Shown: positions 1-10,990 of the stretch, in pieces | Layout: every line of letters begins with the position of its first letter | How positions within the stretch are numbered: position 1 is the stretch's first letter | Source of the DNA: Alentia gelatinosa | Lineage: Eukaryota; Annelida; Polychaeta; Phyllodocida; Polynoidae | Length of the DNA: 64,000 bases | Assembly (NCBI GenBank): GCA_950022655.1 | Contig: OX465583.1 | Location: forward strand, 33,879,360-33,943,359 | Direction of reading: 5' to 3' | Position numbers and translations under genes: made by a program | Notes under the pieces: model-generated | Databases searched by the model: none | Told to the model about the DNA's origin: nothing | Seen by the model: the letters and a program-made list of their open reading frames with translations, nothing else

Positions 1-795
1 CAGGGCAAGAAAGGGGAAATGAAGGGGGAACATTTTCACGTCACCTCGTTGGCTGTAGTGTAACTTGCCGGGAGGTCGTAGAATTATAGACCGCTATCGC
101 TTACAGTGAACGACACGTAAGCGGTAATGATCACAGGATAACATGGTGTGCAGTTTCACACTCAAGCTGACACACACACTGAGCCTTATACAGGGTCCCC
201 GCGGCGGGGCATGTTCATCACGTAGCAACCTATGTGTTACATGGGGCCTGGCCGCCCCTTTACATGTGTAGTCCCCCACCCCTCCGCCCTTCTCTACCAA
301 AGCTCCACCCCGCCCCCCCCCCCCCCCAAATAGCACCGCCGCTGACTTTGATGTAGGCTTTATGCTACGACTGCCGTCCCCAATTGTTACCTAGCACGAC
401 GCCTTTAACGGCTAGAAGACTTTTGAAGATAGGGTCCTATGAGGGACTTTGTCAGGAGATCTAGCGAAAAAAATATGTTATGCTGGTTCCTACTCCCAAA
501 GTGATGACTGTAAAGAAACAGAGTGTCTGGTGATATCTGTTTTTAAATTGGATCATTTTTCTTTTGCGTGACACATTCTTTTTGGTGTGTTTCATCGTAG
601 CTGTTTTTCATTCTTTATCCAAGTTGGTATCTTCCCAAGTCCCGTGTCTGCCTTCACAACATCTGCTCCCTTATGTCTCCCCCCGTGCCTTACCTCCCTT
701 ATTCTGAACTTCTCTTTTCCCCCATAGCCTTCTCTGGGGCCCGCTAGCCCAGGTCGGCCTGTGTGCCTACCCACTCATACTAACAAATCAATACG
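1..795. other. 5' flank of putative first exon; no gene seen
   Basis: No supported coding exon was found here. The stretch is moderately GC-rich in places and contains a long poly-C run near 314-328, followed by AT-richer sequence. Short open frames on the minus strand (94-336 and 592-774) have low-complexity or arbitrary composition and match no family I know. If the ATG at 796 is real, the promoter and 5' UTR of that transcript should lie here, but no TATA or initiator element is convincing. Confidence 0.4.
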
Positions 796-959
796 ATGAT
801 AACACACTGCTCCAACGGCAGCAAAACCAGCGGCGGTGGCGGCGGCGGCGGCGGCGGCGGCGCTAGCGGCGGCCCTTCGCATCCACATCCACCACTGCTA
901 GCACGCCGACCATCAGCCAGTGTTCCGCTGGCCGGGGCGGACTCCTCACCAACTCCCAG
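796..959 (+). CDS. Putative first coding exon with poly-glycine tract (possible Mint N-terminus)
   Basis: An ATG at 796 with A at -3 opens a 54-codon frame that ends at a good donor (cag, then gtagcg at 960). It has a (GGC)n run giving about ten consecutive glycines, then a Pro/Ser/Ala-rich stretch. The exon leaves two bases, so the next exon must supply one. The acceptor at 3382-3383 does exactly that, and the joined frame stays open into the 3384-4032 exon. The phase match would occur by chance one time in three, so this is supportive, not proof. The region is short and compositionally biased and matches no family I recognise. Assignment to the downstream Mint gene is inference from order and strand. 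It could instead be a promoter-proximal CpG-rich segment with a chance open frame. Confidence 0.35.
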
Positions 960-3383
960 GTAGCGTAGGAGCAGCTCGCGGAGCAGCTCAAGTCTGCTGC
1001 CTGCTCATCGTGCCATGTCAGCCGGGTCCTGGTTTTTAACCTTGGTGGTCAATCCCCCTTCCATCTGTGTTTGTGACTGAGTGAGTGGGGGTAGCGCCTG
1101 GAGAAGTGACGAGAACAGGGCACCAGCTTCTGGGCTCACAACTGACGGTCGTAACATTTCAGCTTGCAGGATTGAACAGAAGTAGGAGGAGGTGTGGGAA
1201 GGCAGCAGGCAGGAGTCCCGGCCACGTCGGCTCGCACTTCTAAGGCTGTTTGCAACCAGACCAGGCTAGAGGAGGAGGAGAAGTAGTAGTAGTTGTAGGG
1301 ACAGCGCACCGGGAGGATACCGCCTGTCGATCCGCCACTCGAGGATCAATATATAGGCGGCATTGGGGGGATTGGCTGACTGACAAATCGCCAAGTATGA
1401 CGGCCTTGGCGCTCTGACGGGCGGGCACCGCGGGAGGCTCGCCCGGCGATAAAGCTGCCTGTCCCCGGCGAGGACGAGTTCAGGTTAAGGGAGACAGGTC
1501 GGCTGTGGACATGTCAGACTTATTCCGGCTCCCACACTGGCTGCAGCAGTGGCGTTGTCACCAGGAGTGCGGAGCCATGCACGGCAGCAATTCCCCTTAA
1601 TAAGACCACCATGCGAGGAACGTGGGCAAAAATGTAGCCTATTGTAGGTGAAAAGTGAGACAGGAACGGCAGCCAGTGGAATTCTGTTTTTATTTTTAGC
1701 GAGGAGTGCACGTGTGGTGGGGACCTTTCTGCTGACCCCTGCAGGAGGCGGCGGACGGCGCGGAGGTTCCGGCAGGAGGACAGCTCACTTACCGAGCTGC
1801 TCGCCCGGTCCCCGCCGCTCCCACCTGCCGATTGATAGCTCGGCCACTCAGCCTTGTAGGAGGCACGGGGGTAGCAAGCACGGGGGTGGTACCTGACACC
1901 TGGGGCCCCCCACCTGTGACCCCCCACCGTTCAACGAGGTGGGCCTCCGCCCTGGAGCGCTGCGAGTGGAGCGGCGGTGGGACATGTGCAGGTGTCGTCC
2001 TGGAAAAAGACAGGTGTGGACAAACAAGGTGTGTGCATGGACACCAGGAGGTGGGCCGCCGAACACTGGCCTGGTGATATACTGAGGATGGCCAGGTTTT
2101 ACTGACAGCCACAAACAGCAACAGGCATTTAGCGTATCCGGGCCTTCCGCGGAAGGGGTGGGGGCTATGGACAAGGCATCGGTCCAGGAGTTTGGATCGC
2201 TGGTAGTTCCGACAGTTATAATCGTCTGTTTTGGGCATGTTTTGAAGCTCACAGCATGTTGTTTTTTTTGAAAATTTGATTATAAAAAAAAAGAAGCACA
2301 CCCGAACAGGGCTATACTCCCGGGTATCGTACTGCAAGTTGTCAGACTTGTAAAAACAACTAAGCAGCCACGCCATTTTGTAATCACATGGGTGACCTTT
2401 CCTCAGAAACCGCACTCTTCACGTTTCACGTCAGTTGACCAGATCCCGCAGCACACACACCTACAGAGACAAAGGATCTAATTATTTCTGTTTTCCATAA
2501 CTTGAACATGGAAAGGTTGAAGGCTGGGAACCGCCCAAAGCCATGAGGATTATTCACAGACGATTGGATTTAGCAGCACAGTATGGAACTATTGGATTAA
2601 TTCAGGGTGTGGTGTTTGGTAACCCTGGGCGGATGGATCCCTACTTAATGTTCTCCGTCACGCACTAATACGATTATCCTGCTATAAAAAAAAGTAGTGC
2701 ATTCGGAGTTCTGACCTTGCTTTAAGCATAGAAACAAAGGCAACGTGGGCGATACTCATACTGGGAGATATATGCACATCCCCCAGTGCCCGAATTGTAA
2801 TTTGTACAGGAACATATTACACCTTCCTACCGCTATCTGCTATCATAAAGAAATATTGTACATATAACTTTATATATTCCAATGTATGCAGACTCCCCTC
2901 AAGATAACACATAAGGAATTATAATTTTCTAAGTCTTTTATGATAAATCATATACGTATTCATACACGTGATTCAAAGGACTCAACTACTATTTTTGTGA
3001 AAACAATCTATCGTAAGCAGCATATTCTCTAGTGCCTTATACTGGAACCTGTTTAAATGAAGAACCCAATATAAATCCGAGTTATAACAACCTCAAATCT
3101 TCAACGAGCAATGCACACAATCGACTGGGCATATCATTCTCACTAACGTGGCACCAGTTTTGTACCGAGAGCTATAAAACCAGTGAAGATCGAAACTACT
3201 ATTTTACTGCAATGAATCATAAGTCTCCTACATTTCAACTGAATGCAACTTTGAATACTGCTATTACTAATGACACAACTCACCGCAATTGCTCTTTTCG
3301 GGTGATTGCCTATGGAAACGCATAAAGTGATCATTGTGTTTATATGCATTGACGAGCGTGGATTTCTAGTTCTTTGTGTGTAG
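960..3383 (+). other. Putative intron 1, no gene recognised
   Basis: If the two N-terminal exons are joined, this is a 2.4 kb intron with gt at 960 and ag at 3382-3383 after a T/G-rich tract. Its first half (about 960-2170) is GC-rich with CpGs and purine-rich patches; the rest is AT-rich. Overlapping open frames on both strands at 1520-2415 and 3032-3391 have no recognisable domains and are probably chance. Confidence 0.35.
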
Positions 3384-4032
3384 GAAGACATTGAACAAAA
3401 TGAGTACCTACATGAGTCTGGCTAACTATATGGCGGGTACGCCTATACCTGATGTGAGCAGCTCGGCCCCACGTCGTTTCGGTTCAGTGACCTACGATCA
3501 GCTGCTCCCGACTGAAGCCGGGCCCACGCCGCACCTCTTCGGCTCCGTCATAGTGGACCAGCCGGACATGGACTACCTCTTCTCTTTGAGCAAGAGAGAT
3601 GGCAGCAGAGGGAAGCCATTCCTGGAGAAACTCGAACCTGGGACTTATACCCGTCCCCGGTCCACTCCCTTGACCTCGGCGGTAACGACCCCGCCCTGTA
3701 AGGCGGGCCGCTGCGGCTCCTTGGAGTCGGACACGTCCCTGGTGTCGGAGACGGACTCCCTCTCATCAGGGGCGGTGGACATGGAGGAGCCGGTGTCGCT
3801 CTCCTCCACATCCCTGTCCTCAGGCACGATGGCCCAGGTCCACCGGGTGTCCCCGTACACCCCCAAAAGACCCGGCCTGGACTATGCACGCCGCCGGCAC
3901 AGCCTGACCGATAGCCCGGGCAGCAGCAGTGCCAGCTCGCTGACGGAGGAGGCCGCCAGCCTGGGACTTAGTGCACATGACCTGGCCAGCGTGCCCACGG
4001 CCCTGGACACGGTGCTCGAGATAACCAAGCAG
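3384..4032 (+). CDS. Ser/Thr-rich N-terminal exon, probable first part of the Mint-type gene
   Basis: The open frame runs from the acceptor at 3383, or from the ATG at 3400 (in-frame TAG upstream at 3367, A at -3), to a strong donor (aagcag, then gtaatg at 4033), phase 0. From the ATG it encodes 211 residues, clearly richer in GC than the flanks and with exon-like codon use. A motif F-G-S-V-x-x-D-Q occurs twice about 23 residues apart near the start. A long Ser/Thr/Pro-rich, probably disordered stretch follows, then a basic Arg-Arg-Arg-His-Ser-Leu-Thr site of the kind basophilic kinases use. Mint proteins have long, poorly conserved, disordered N-termini, and this is the nearest upstream coding exon on the same strand. 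I see no canonical CASK- or Munc18-binding motif. It could belong to a different gene, or be a cell-type-specific first exon. The coding call is good; the family call is weak. Confidence 0.6.
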
Positions 4033-4611
4033 GTAATGTGTTCCTCCACGCACACCCCCCACGTCTCACAAAACAAGATTTGTGGGCTGTTAACGTGCCC
4101 ACAATGTTTCCCCAGCCGCCCGCTGTTGCGTTAAATCGCCCGCCATGAAATGTGGGTCCAGGAAGAAAATCAATGAAGAAACCGAACAGGGAAATTCCTG
4201 CTAATTTGAAACGTAACAAGATTAAGTTGATGTCAATAGCGCATAAAGCCACTTATTAGGTCATGAGTTAATCAGATTAGGAATTATAGCTGTGGAAAAT
4301 CGTGAAAGGAGTATAGATAGTTCTTGCAATATGAGATCTCTTTGAGAAGGCACGTCCAATTAATGGCATTGTATACATGCCTTCTCTACACTATTAAAGG
4401 GAAGAAGTCCGTTAATTCCTTTAAGATTGAAACTATTTTCTTGTGGTCCCATGGTTTTGCTTTTAGCTTTTACGATTGAATACCTTCTTTTGCATTACGA
4501 GACACCACGTTAGTTCTTTCCCTTTTATTTGTAACCGAATTAAGAAGGAGAGATCATTCGCAATTCTGTTCAGTCGGCTCGGAAGAAACCTTTAAAAAAT
4601 TGTGTATCATC

Positions 4612-5030
4612 TGCACAGAATTAATTACAGTAACAATGGTGATGAACACAGCCCCAAAGCTGTACAAATTGTACGGAATTAATTAGGGAAACAGAACAAC
4701 ATTGGCACAGCCCCAAAGTTTTACAAATCGTACAGAACTAATTAGAGAAACAGTAGTACATTGTGACAGTCCTAAAGTTGTACAATATGTACCAAATTTA
4801 TTAGAGAAACAAGTACATTGTCACAATCTCAAAGTTGTACAAAATGTACCGAATTTATTAGAGAAAGAGCAATACATTGACACAGCCTCAAGTCGTACAA
4901 TACGTACGGAATTAATGTGGTTACGATAGTCAAATGAAAGAGCCCCGAAGGTTTCCCAGTTATACGGAATTAATTAGGCTAACAGTAGTAAATTGACACT
5001 ACACCAAAGGTGTACAGCTATGTCCTTACT
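4612..5030. repeat. 58-59 bp tandem repeat array (about 6 copies)
   Basis: Successive copies share an AAAG-TGTAC core, a GGAATTAATTAG-like block and an ACAGTAGTACATTG-like block. The conserved 'gccccaaag' anchor or its variants occurs at 4651, 4710, 4769, about 4826 and 4884, a spacing of 57-59 bp. The outer copies are more diverged. The short open frame inside (4702-4929) is a repeat artefact. Confidence 0.85.
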
Positions 5031-5978
5031 TAAGATCCCGCACACGATATGGAAACAATAAGGTTTCTCAGTGGGAAGATACCGTGCGCTGCTATATGAT
5101 AGCTGTTCAGTGCCTCAGTGTCACGGAAGCAATTAAGTTGACATTTACACGTAATATTTATTTAGGGTAGCAGGGTATTTTTAAAATCCAAAATTACAAA
5201 TCCACCTTAGCTGCCAAGGTGAAGGTATGGTTTTCGTACATGCGTAGTGTGAGAGTGTTTGGAATCCATAGACATGGCTCGGAACTGCTAAAGATCATCC
5301 TGTTCATTCTGTAGTTAGAGAAGTATTTTCGTGTAGACATTTTAATTCTATTTTAACGAGTAGCTTTACGTTTTATTAATGTATGTCCATGCTTAACTAT
5401 ATTTCTGATCTACGATCGAACTTCTATGATGCAATTAGAAATGACATTAATATAAACGGTATGCGTTGTCAGTCTTGTTACGTAAAACGTTGTTAATGTG
5501 CCGTGATAACTAGAAGTAGTCGTTACGTTTTACCTACTGAAATTGTGTAGGGTTTTTCTTTCGCCTTCGATTTTACAATCGCTCTTCCAAGCAAATGAAT
5601 AAATGCCTTTGTGTGTGCATCTTCTGTACGTTTTTTCATCAGTGGTTGTTGAATTGAGATACGTTTATAGGCTTTAAGAGCAAAGGCAAAGAGGTGTTGC
5701 TCTTAGCATTGTGAATTGGTCCAACCTAGTCTAAACTGAACCAGAGACACTAGCCTTATCCATCAAAGTGCTAAACACGAAATGTCAGTAAAAGGCCTTG
5801 TATTCTGAAGATCTAGTTCTGAAAAGGTAAAAAAAAGAAATGTTAAAGCGAGCTCAATACACTTAGTCAGTAGGATGAGCCTTTGGGCAAGCCAAACTGG
5901 CATGGTCAGGCCGGGCTAACTGGTGACTAGTATGGGCGGGCAGGCAGTTCGACTGGTATCCGCATCATCAATAAATCA

Positions 5979-5996
5979 GCACCAGGTGGCGCCCCT
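5979..5996 (+). promoter_or_regulatory. CTCF-like motif in the large intron
   Basis: The sequence GCACCAGGTGGCGCCCCT matches the conserved CTCF core (CCASYAGRKGGC) closely. CTCF is present in most bilaterians, so binding is plausible but untested. Similar cores in the same orientation lie at 36780 and 51227. Confidence 0.4.
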
Positions 5997-8900
5997 GTAG
6001 ACCCATGTGGAACCTTCCTGGCAGCCTCTGCCCCCACCCTCGGCCACAGACCATCTGGCTACGGTATATCACTGCCGTCACCTGCCTCCTCCATGGAATT
6101 CCTCCGCACAACCACGTCCCCACATTCCAGTGGCATTACAATCGAGACAGGGCCACTGACCTCCCGGTAAAAATCAGCCCACTTAAAGGGGAGAGGCATT
6201 GGGATGGGCAGGACGCTTGGCCTCGGCTCAGGCTTGGTTGGAGGTGGAGGGGAAGGGAGGGGGACACTCCTGCTGACTTTACATCCTCTTTATTCGCCGG
6301 TTGCTGGAGTAGACCATTCTCCCACCAAGCCATTTCCCGCGGCGGGCGATGGCGGTCGACAGCAAAGGTGAATAAATAACCAGTGGTTTAGGGAGCTGCA
6401 TAGGTCGGAAAAGGTGCAGGCGGTTAAAGGACATACATATAAATAGGAAGCCGTGGTTTAAGCAAATTATTTGGGAAATAGCTTGGTTTAATTCCAGGGC
6501 AATCTACGAAATCCATTTATTCTATGCTTATATTCCTGAAAGTACGTGGCCTTAGGTTCCTGATGTGAAAGGTTCAATTTGCATGGTATGTAGTTGTAAG
6601 GTTCAGAGAAATTAAGGAAAAGCTTTGTTGAAGGCTGAAGTGTATTTCTTGTTTCATCATCCCTTTTAAGAAACAGACTGAAAACAAACATAGCATCGCC
6701 TTTATGTCGACTACATTTTGCTGTATATCATGCCTGTAACCCCTCGAATTAGAGTGAAAACTGGGTCTCATTGTCTGGGAGTTGACCGTCCAAATAAATA
6801 ATTCAGGCTGACTATATAAACTGGTCAAGTAATTTGCATCGTTAGCTGCACTTAATTGGATGAATCGAACTAACATTTATAGGGTTTGAACATTATAGAT
6901 TTTACCCCATCTTTCAGACAGACTTAATAGTGCCCTTGTCACTGGCCCTAGATATATTGATGCGACTGTAGGGATGAATCTGGAGGGGATCCGAAGGGTA
7001 CAGACGAACCCTCTCCCCTACTCCATATATAATTTTCATCCATAAGACGTTCCTCCCCTACCAAAATTCGAACTTTCCCATTTAAAATCTTGGATTCCCG
7101 AGAAAATGACTGTCATTGCCTTTATTTTTAGCTGTAATCCTAGCATGTGAGTGATCTTAGTATTGTTCTTAGCTGATTCAACAAGATATTCCCATGAGTA
7201 TGATGTTACTCATTTTTTTATTTGCGTGCTGTTGTTATGTTCAAACTGGACAAATTCCCTTCTGTTATTGCGATTCCAGGCAGGCTGTTTATATCGATAA
7301 TAACGCTTGAAGAGACAAGTCTATTTCACTGGCATGTTTTTGTGTGCTGCCTATTACCGGGTTCCCTGGCTTCATAACAATGCCAACGTAGATAACAATA
7401 GGCTCCATAGCGCTTCATATATGATTGATAAAGTTTTCCGTTCCAATTTCGGATAATTATATCATGAATTCTATGGAATGGACACAGTTGAAACCGCCCG
7501 CACATAATTATCATGTAGTAAATATAACCTAGCCGAGAATGAAATGCATGAGGTCTATTGGTCGCAGGTCTTGGAGAATAATTATAGGCGGGGCTATTAT
7601 CGGCTATAGCCGTCCTAGGGCTATACGTGTGTTAATCCGGCTATAGAGGCAGCCCTCCTGGAGTCCTCCAGTGTGAAGGTGAATGGCGTGACGCGGGGCG
7701 CCGTGTAATTTACGTGGCAGTTGTGGATCTTCCCCAATCCTATACTTCTATCAGGGGCCTCGGGGACGGGTCCCTTCCAGGGTCTACGGGTATTGATGGA
7801 TTCCCCACACTGAATGCGGGACATCTGTCTGTCCCTTGCTTGCTTGCTCATCTCCATAACGTGTTCGCTGAACTCAGTAACTTCGCAGTTGATTGCTACT
7901 CTCGATTAATTATACATTGCGGGGTATATTTTATACATGAGAAAACGTTGCAGGACATGGATACGGAAATACTAATTAGTATACAAAGAAACAAATATAT
8001 TTGTTGGGGTGGAGGTAAACTTAGATAAGTATGCGCACGTAAATGATTTACTAGGGATTTGATTACTGGGGTAGGTTGTTTGTGAATGTGTAACAGTCAG
8101 ATTGAAGAGTAAATTAAAACCGGATACATGATTACAGTAAATAACCTACAAGGCCATAAATATTGTGCCTTGTACAATTAGATAATGTGTGGATACAACT
8201 GTACATGTTTATACTTTACCAGCTGAAATTCACCATTGTGTTAGTAGTCCATTTGTAGTCTTTTACATTCAACAAGTGCCTTTAAACATACTCCTACACA
8301 AACATATTATTACATTAGTATCTAAGCACTACTCCCCTTTACATAAGAATCACAAAACAATTATTTGAAACAATTTCTATAGAAAATATTTACAAAGGTA
8401 CAACGGAAACACTCTTTGTGTGAGAGAGAACAGCATATACACGTCTATCTAAACATCAACGGTCCCTTTAAGCTAATCTGTGTCGGACACGCTATCGCGT
8501 AATAGAGACACTGTTAATGCGAGATGTATGAATGTTTCACTGATGTTCATACAATACAGACCTGAATGAACGATGTCAAATGAAAAGGGAAGCGTATGTC
8601 TCATTAGTACATGTTTAGAAAGCAATGTTCATTTCTGTAGACGAGTACAAGATTATCAAAGTGTTTTAGTATAACTACAATCCATTCATTTCCTCAATCC
8701 TCATTTCCTTATTAGATCAAGGTAGTTAGCAAAGGATGTAGGCTACTTGTCTATTTTTTGCAGATTCACAATTAAGGAAATATAAATTTACTTTGACTCT
8801 CAAACTTTGGTCTGGATCATATGTATATGCTGTTCTTAATTCAAATCAAATTTAAATCTGGAGTCTGGGAATTACATGCACTTTCAAAATCAGAAGTTAT

Positions 8901-10173
8901 ATTAAATCCTTGCTACGGAGTGCTTTATATTAAGTCAGTGAAGAATATTTCCCAAGTATAGGTTAATGTATGTAATCCTGTCCCTGCGGACGTCAAGAGT
9001 GAGATATTTTTAGCAGATTGAGATGAATGGACTGGGTGTTTGTATATAGCAGACCCTTATGCCTGGGTTTAATCCTAAGATAGTGTCTCCTACAGACAGT
9101 GTACAGAGACTTATATGATATTTTTTTTACTACCTACACCCTGCCTCCAGAGCAAATAGTGATTAAGATTTGTTTGTCTCAATTTTCTTAACGTGGACTT
9201 GGTATTCTGATAGCAGGAAAGTGAAGATATTACTGGCCGTAGGAAATATATGCTACTATTTTCTGTCAGTGTATCAACTACCACAAAAGTATACATACTA
9301 TATGTGGGTTTACAGTTACTTTCCTTCAAGGTAGTGGATTACAGTATTACCCTTTCTTCTAGATCTGACCTGTGCATTGTCTCCCTGAATATATGAACCC
9401 CACGCCCCTAGGCCAGCTTATCTCTAACCTTTAAAAGTGTGCAAAGCATTCAATACAAGTGCATCCCAAAGCGGAGACACTTCTCTCCATTGCCGCTGGC
9501 CAGGCTGTGAAAACCGAGCAGTTTGGCGTGTTTTGCACCAGTCGCCGCTTCTTGTGGCGGATGTTTGATGATAATTAGGAATCTGATGTTTCAGATGTTA
9601 TCACAGAGGAATCGGAGGCGTTTTCCCTTTTTCCCCCTTAAAATAAAACTATAATCGAGTCGACTTGGAGCATGTAAATCAGAAACACGCTATCACGTCA
9701 ACTTTGTATGTAGATCATGTTCACCTCAGGCACACAAATTAAGTCGGCAGCTGGGAAACAGTAACGAACATGAAAGTAGTTCCAGTTCCCACGGTCCCTG
9801 ATGCCTGTTATAATAAAAAAAAAACTCCGCCAAATGAGAGAGTTTTTCCAAGTGTTTTATTTCTGTATTCGGCGCAAAACGCCAGCAGCAGTAGAAGTGA
9901 CTGGGTATTTGTGGTGAAGCCCGATACGAACATCTTCCTGCCCGGTGCTTTCGCACCAGAGGGCAGTAACTACACGCAGGAAGCACACTCCTCTCGCCAC
10001 CTGTTATGGTCTCGTATGGACGCCCGACCTGGTCCCCCAGCCACTACTCACCTACTGGCTTTTATATTTTATCTACTCGACAATTCCATGACTGAGGGAA
10101 TACGAGTCCCCCGGGTCGCAGTGATCCAAAAGCCATACGCCACTGCCTTCACGTGCTGTAAGGTTAGGTTGCA

Positions 10174-10990
10174 GTTTACAAGTGGCTGCGCATGCGTTAG
10201 GTTCTCACGGGGCTTCAGGGATGACAGTTTTCCACTTTTCCATGGAGTTACTTGTTCTCCATTCCAGTTTACGAAAAAAAATATTTTGTTGTATAAAAAA
10301 ACAAAGATAGTATGAATAAAACAAAGTATGAATTAAGCCTCGTTCACGGCAGAAAAAAAACAACAGCAGTTATTTGAACCTCCCCCACAGCGTCAGCCCT
10401 ATTCCCAGGCCAACATTGATGTGTTTTCTATGTTTTCGCTAGTGTACAATTGGCTTTGCCTGCTGTAGGTTCCCACATGGCTACGTTCAGGTAACTGCCT
10501 ACTCTTGTATTCATATAAGGCTGTCTCCAGTGTATAAGTGGCTGTGTCTGTGTTAGCTTCTCACATGGCTTGGAGTACTCAGCCTCAGAATAATGGGAGT
10601 TAAGTCAGTGGTTAAAGCACTGGACTTGTACCCCCAAGGTTGTGGTTTCGAGTCCTTTTGCATCTGCCTTTCCCCTTCATCCCCAGAAGTGGTACTTACT
10701 GCTCTAACAAAGGTCACTCCTTCTCATACCATGTCCATGTGAGGGAGGTAAGATACCTCTCACCCTGTTAAATATGTAGGTGTGAGATTTCTACCTAATT
10801 CATCTCCTAGATTGGATCAACACCCCTGTGGTATAAACACAGTGAGAAAACCTCAACCTTGAGATAGTCCCTATATACCTCAGGGTCCCCTGGGACAAAC
10901 AAACAAACCGAACTAAAGCCTCCATTGTATAAGTGACTGTGCCTGCTTTAGGTTCTCACATGGCTTGGAGTGCTCTGCCTCAGAACATTG
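10174..10990. repeat. ~88 bp tandem array interrupted by a SINE
   Basis: A motif containing tacaagtggctg and ttaggttctcacatggctt recurs at about 10174, 10442, 10531 and 10926. The step from 10442 to 10531 is about 88 bp, and 10174 to 10442 is about three times that. The step from 10531 to 10926 becomes about 80 bp once the inserted SINE (about 315 bp) is removed. The units at 10531 and 10926 are the most alike. Units between 10220 and 10440 are decayed. Confidence 0.6.
10595..10908 (+). mobile_element. tRNA-derived SINE
   Basis: The head has an RNA polymerase III promoter. A box A-like segment with AGTCAGTGGTTAAAGCAC begins near 10603, and a box B (GGTTTCGAGTCC) lies at 10644-10655. The roughly 40 bp spacing and the GTGGTTAAAGC motif are typical of tRNA-derived SINE heads. 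A tRNA-unrelated body follows, and the element ends in a short (ACAA)n-type tail at about 10894-10908. It sits inside an older tandem array, so it inserted after the array formed. Confidence 0.75.

Noticed and set aside
1520..2415. Overlapping frames on both strands in the GC-rich patch
   Set aside because: Compositional artefact: the frames disagree, end arbitrarily and show no domain or splice pattern.
4702..4929. 75-codon open frame with repeated V-V-Q-x-V-P-N-L-L-E-K-like text
   Set aside because: It is produced by the 58-59 bp tandem array. It is not conserved and ends within the array.
4612..5030. CRISPR-like regular array
   Set aside because: The whole 58-59 bp period is repeated with gradual divergence; there are no unique spacers, and the genome is eukaryotic.
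9770..10315. 181-codon + strand open frame
   Set aside because: No recognisable family, an A-run near its start, and overlap with the tandem array at its end. Likely chance in a GC-richer intron patch.
10595..10670. tRNA gene from box A and box B match
   Set aside because: It has no proper acceptor stem or 3' pairing, continues into a SINE body, and ends with a simple repeat.
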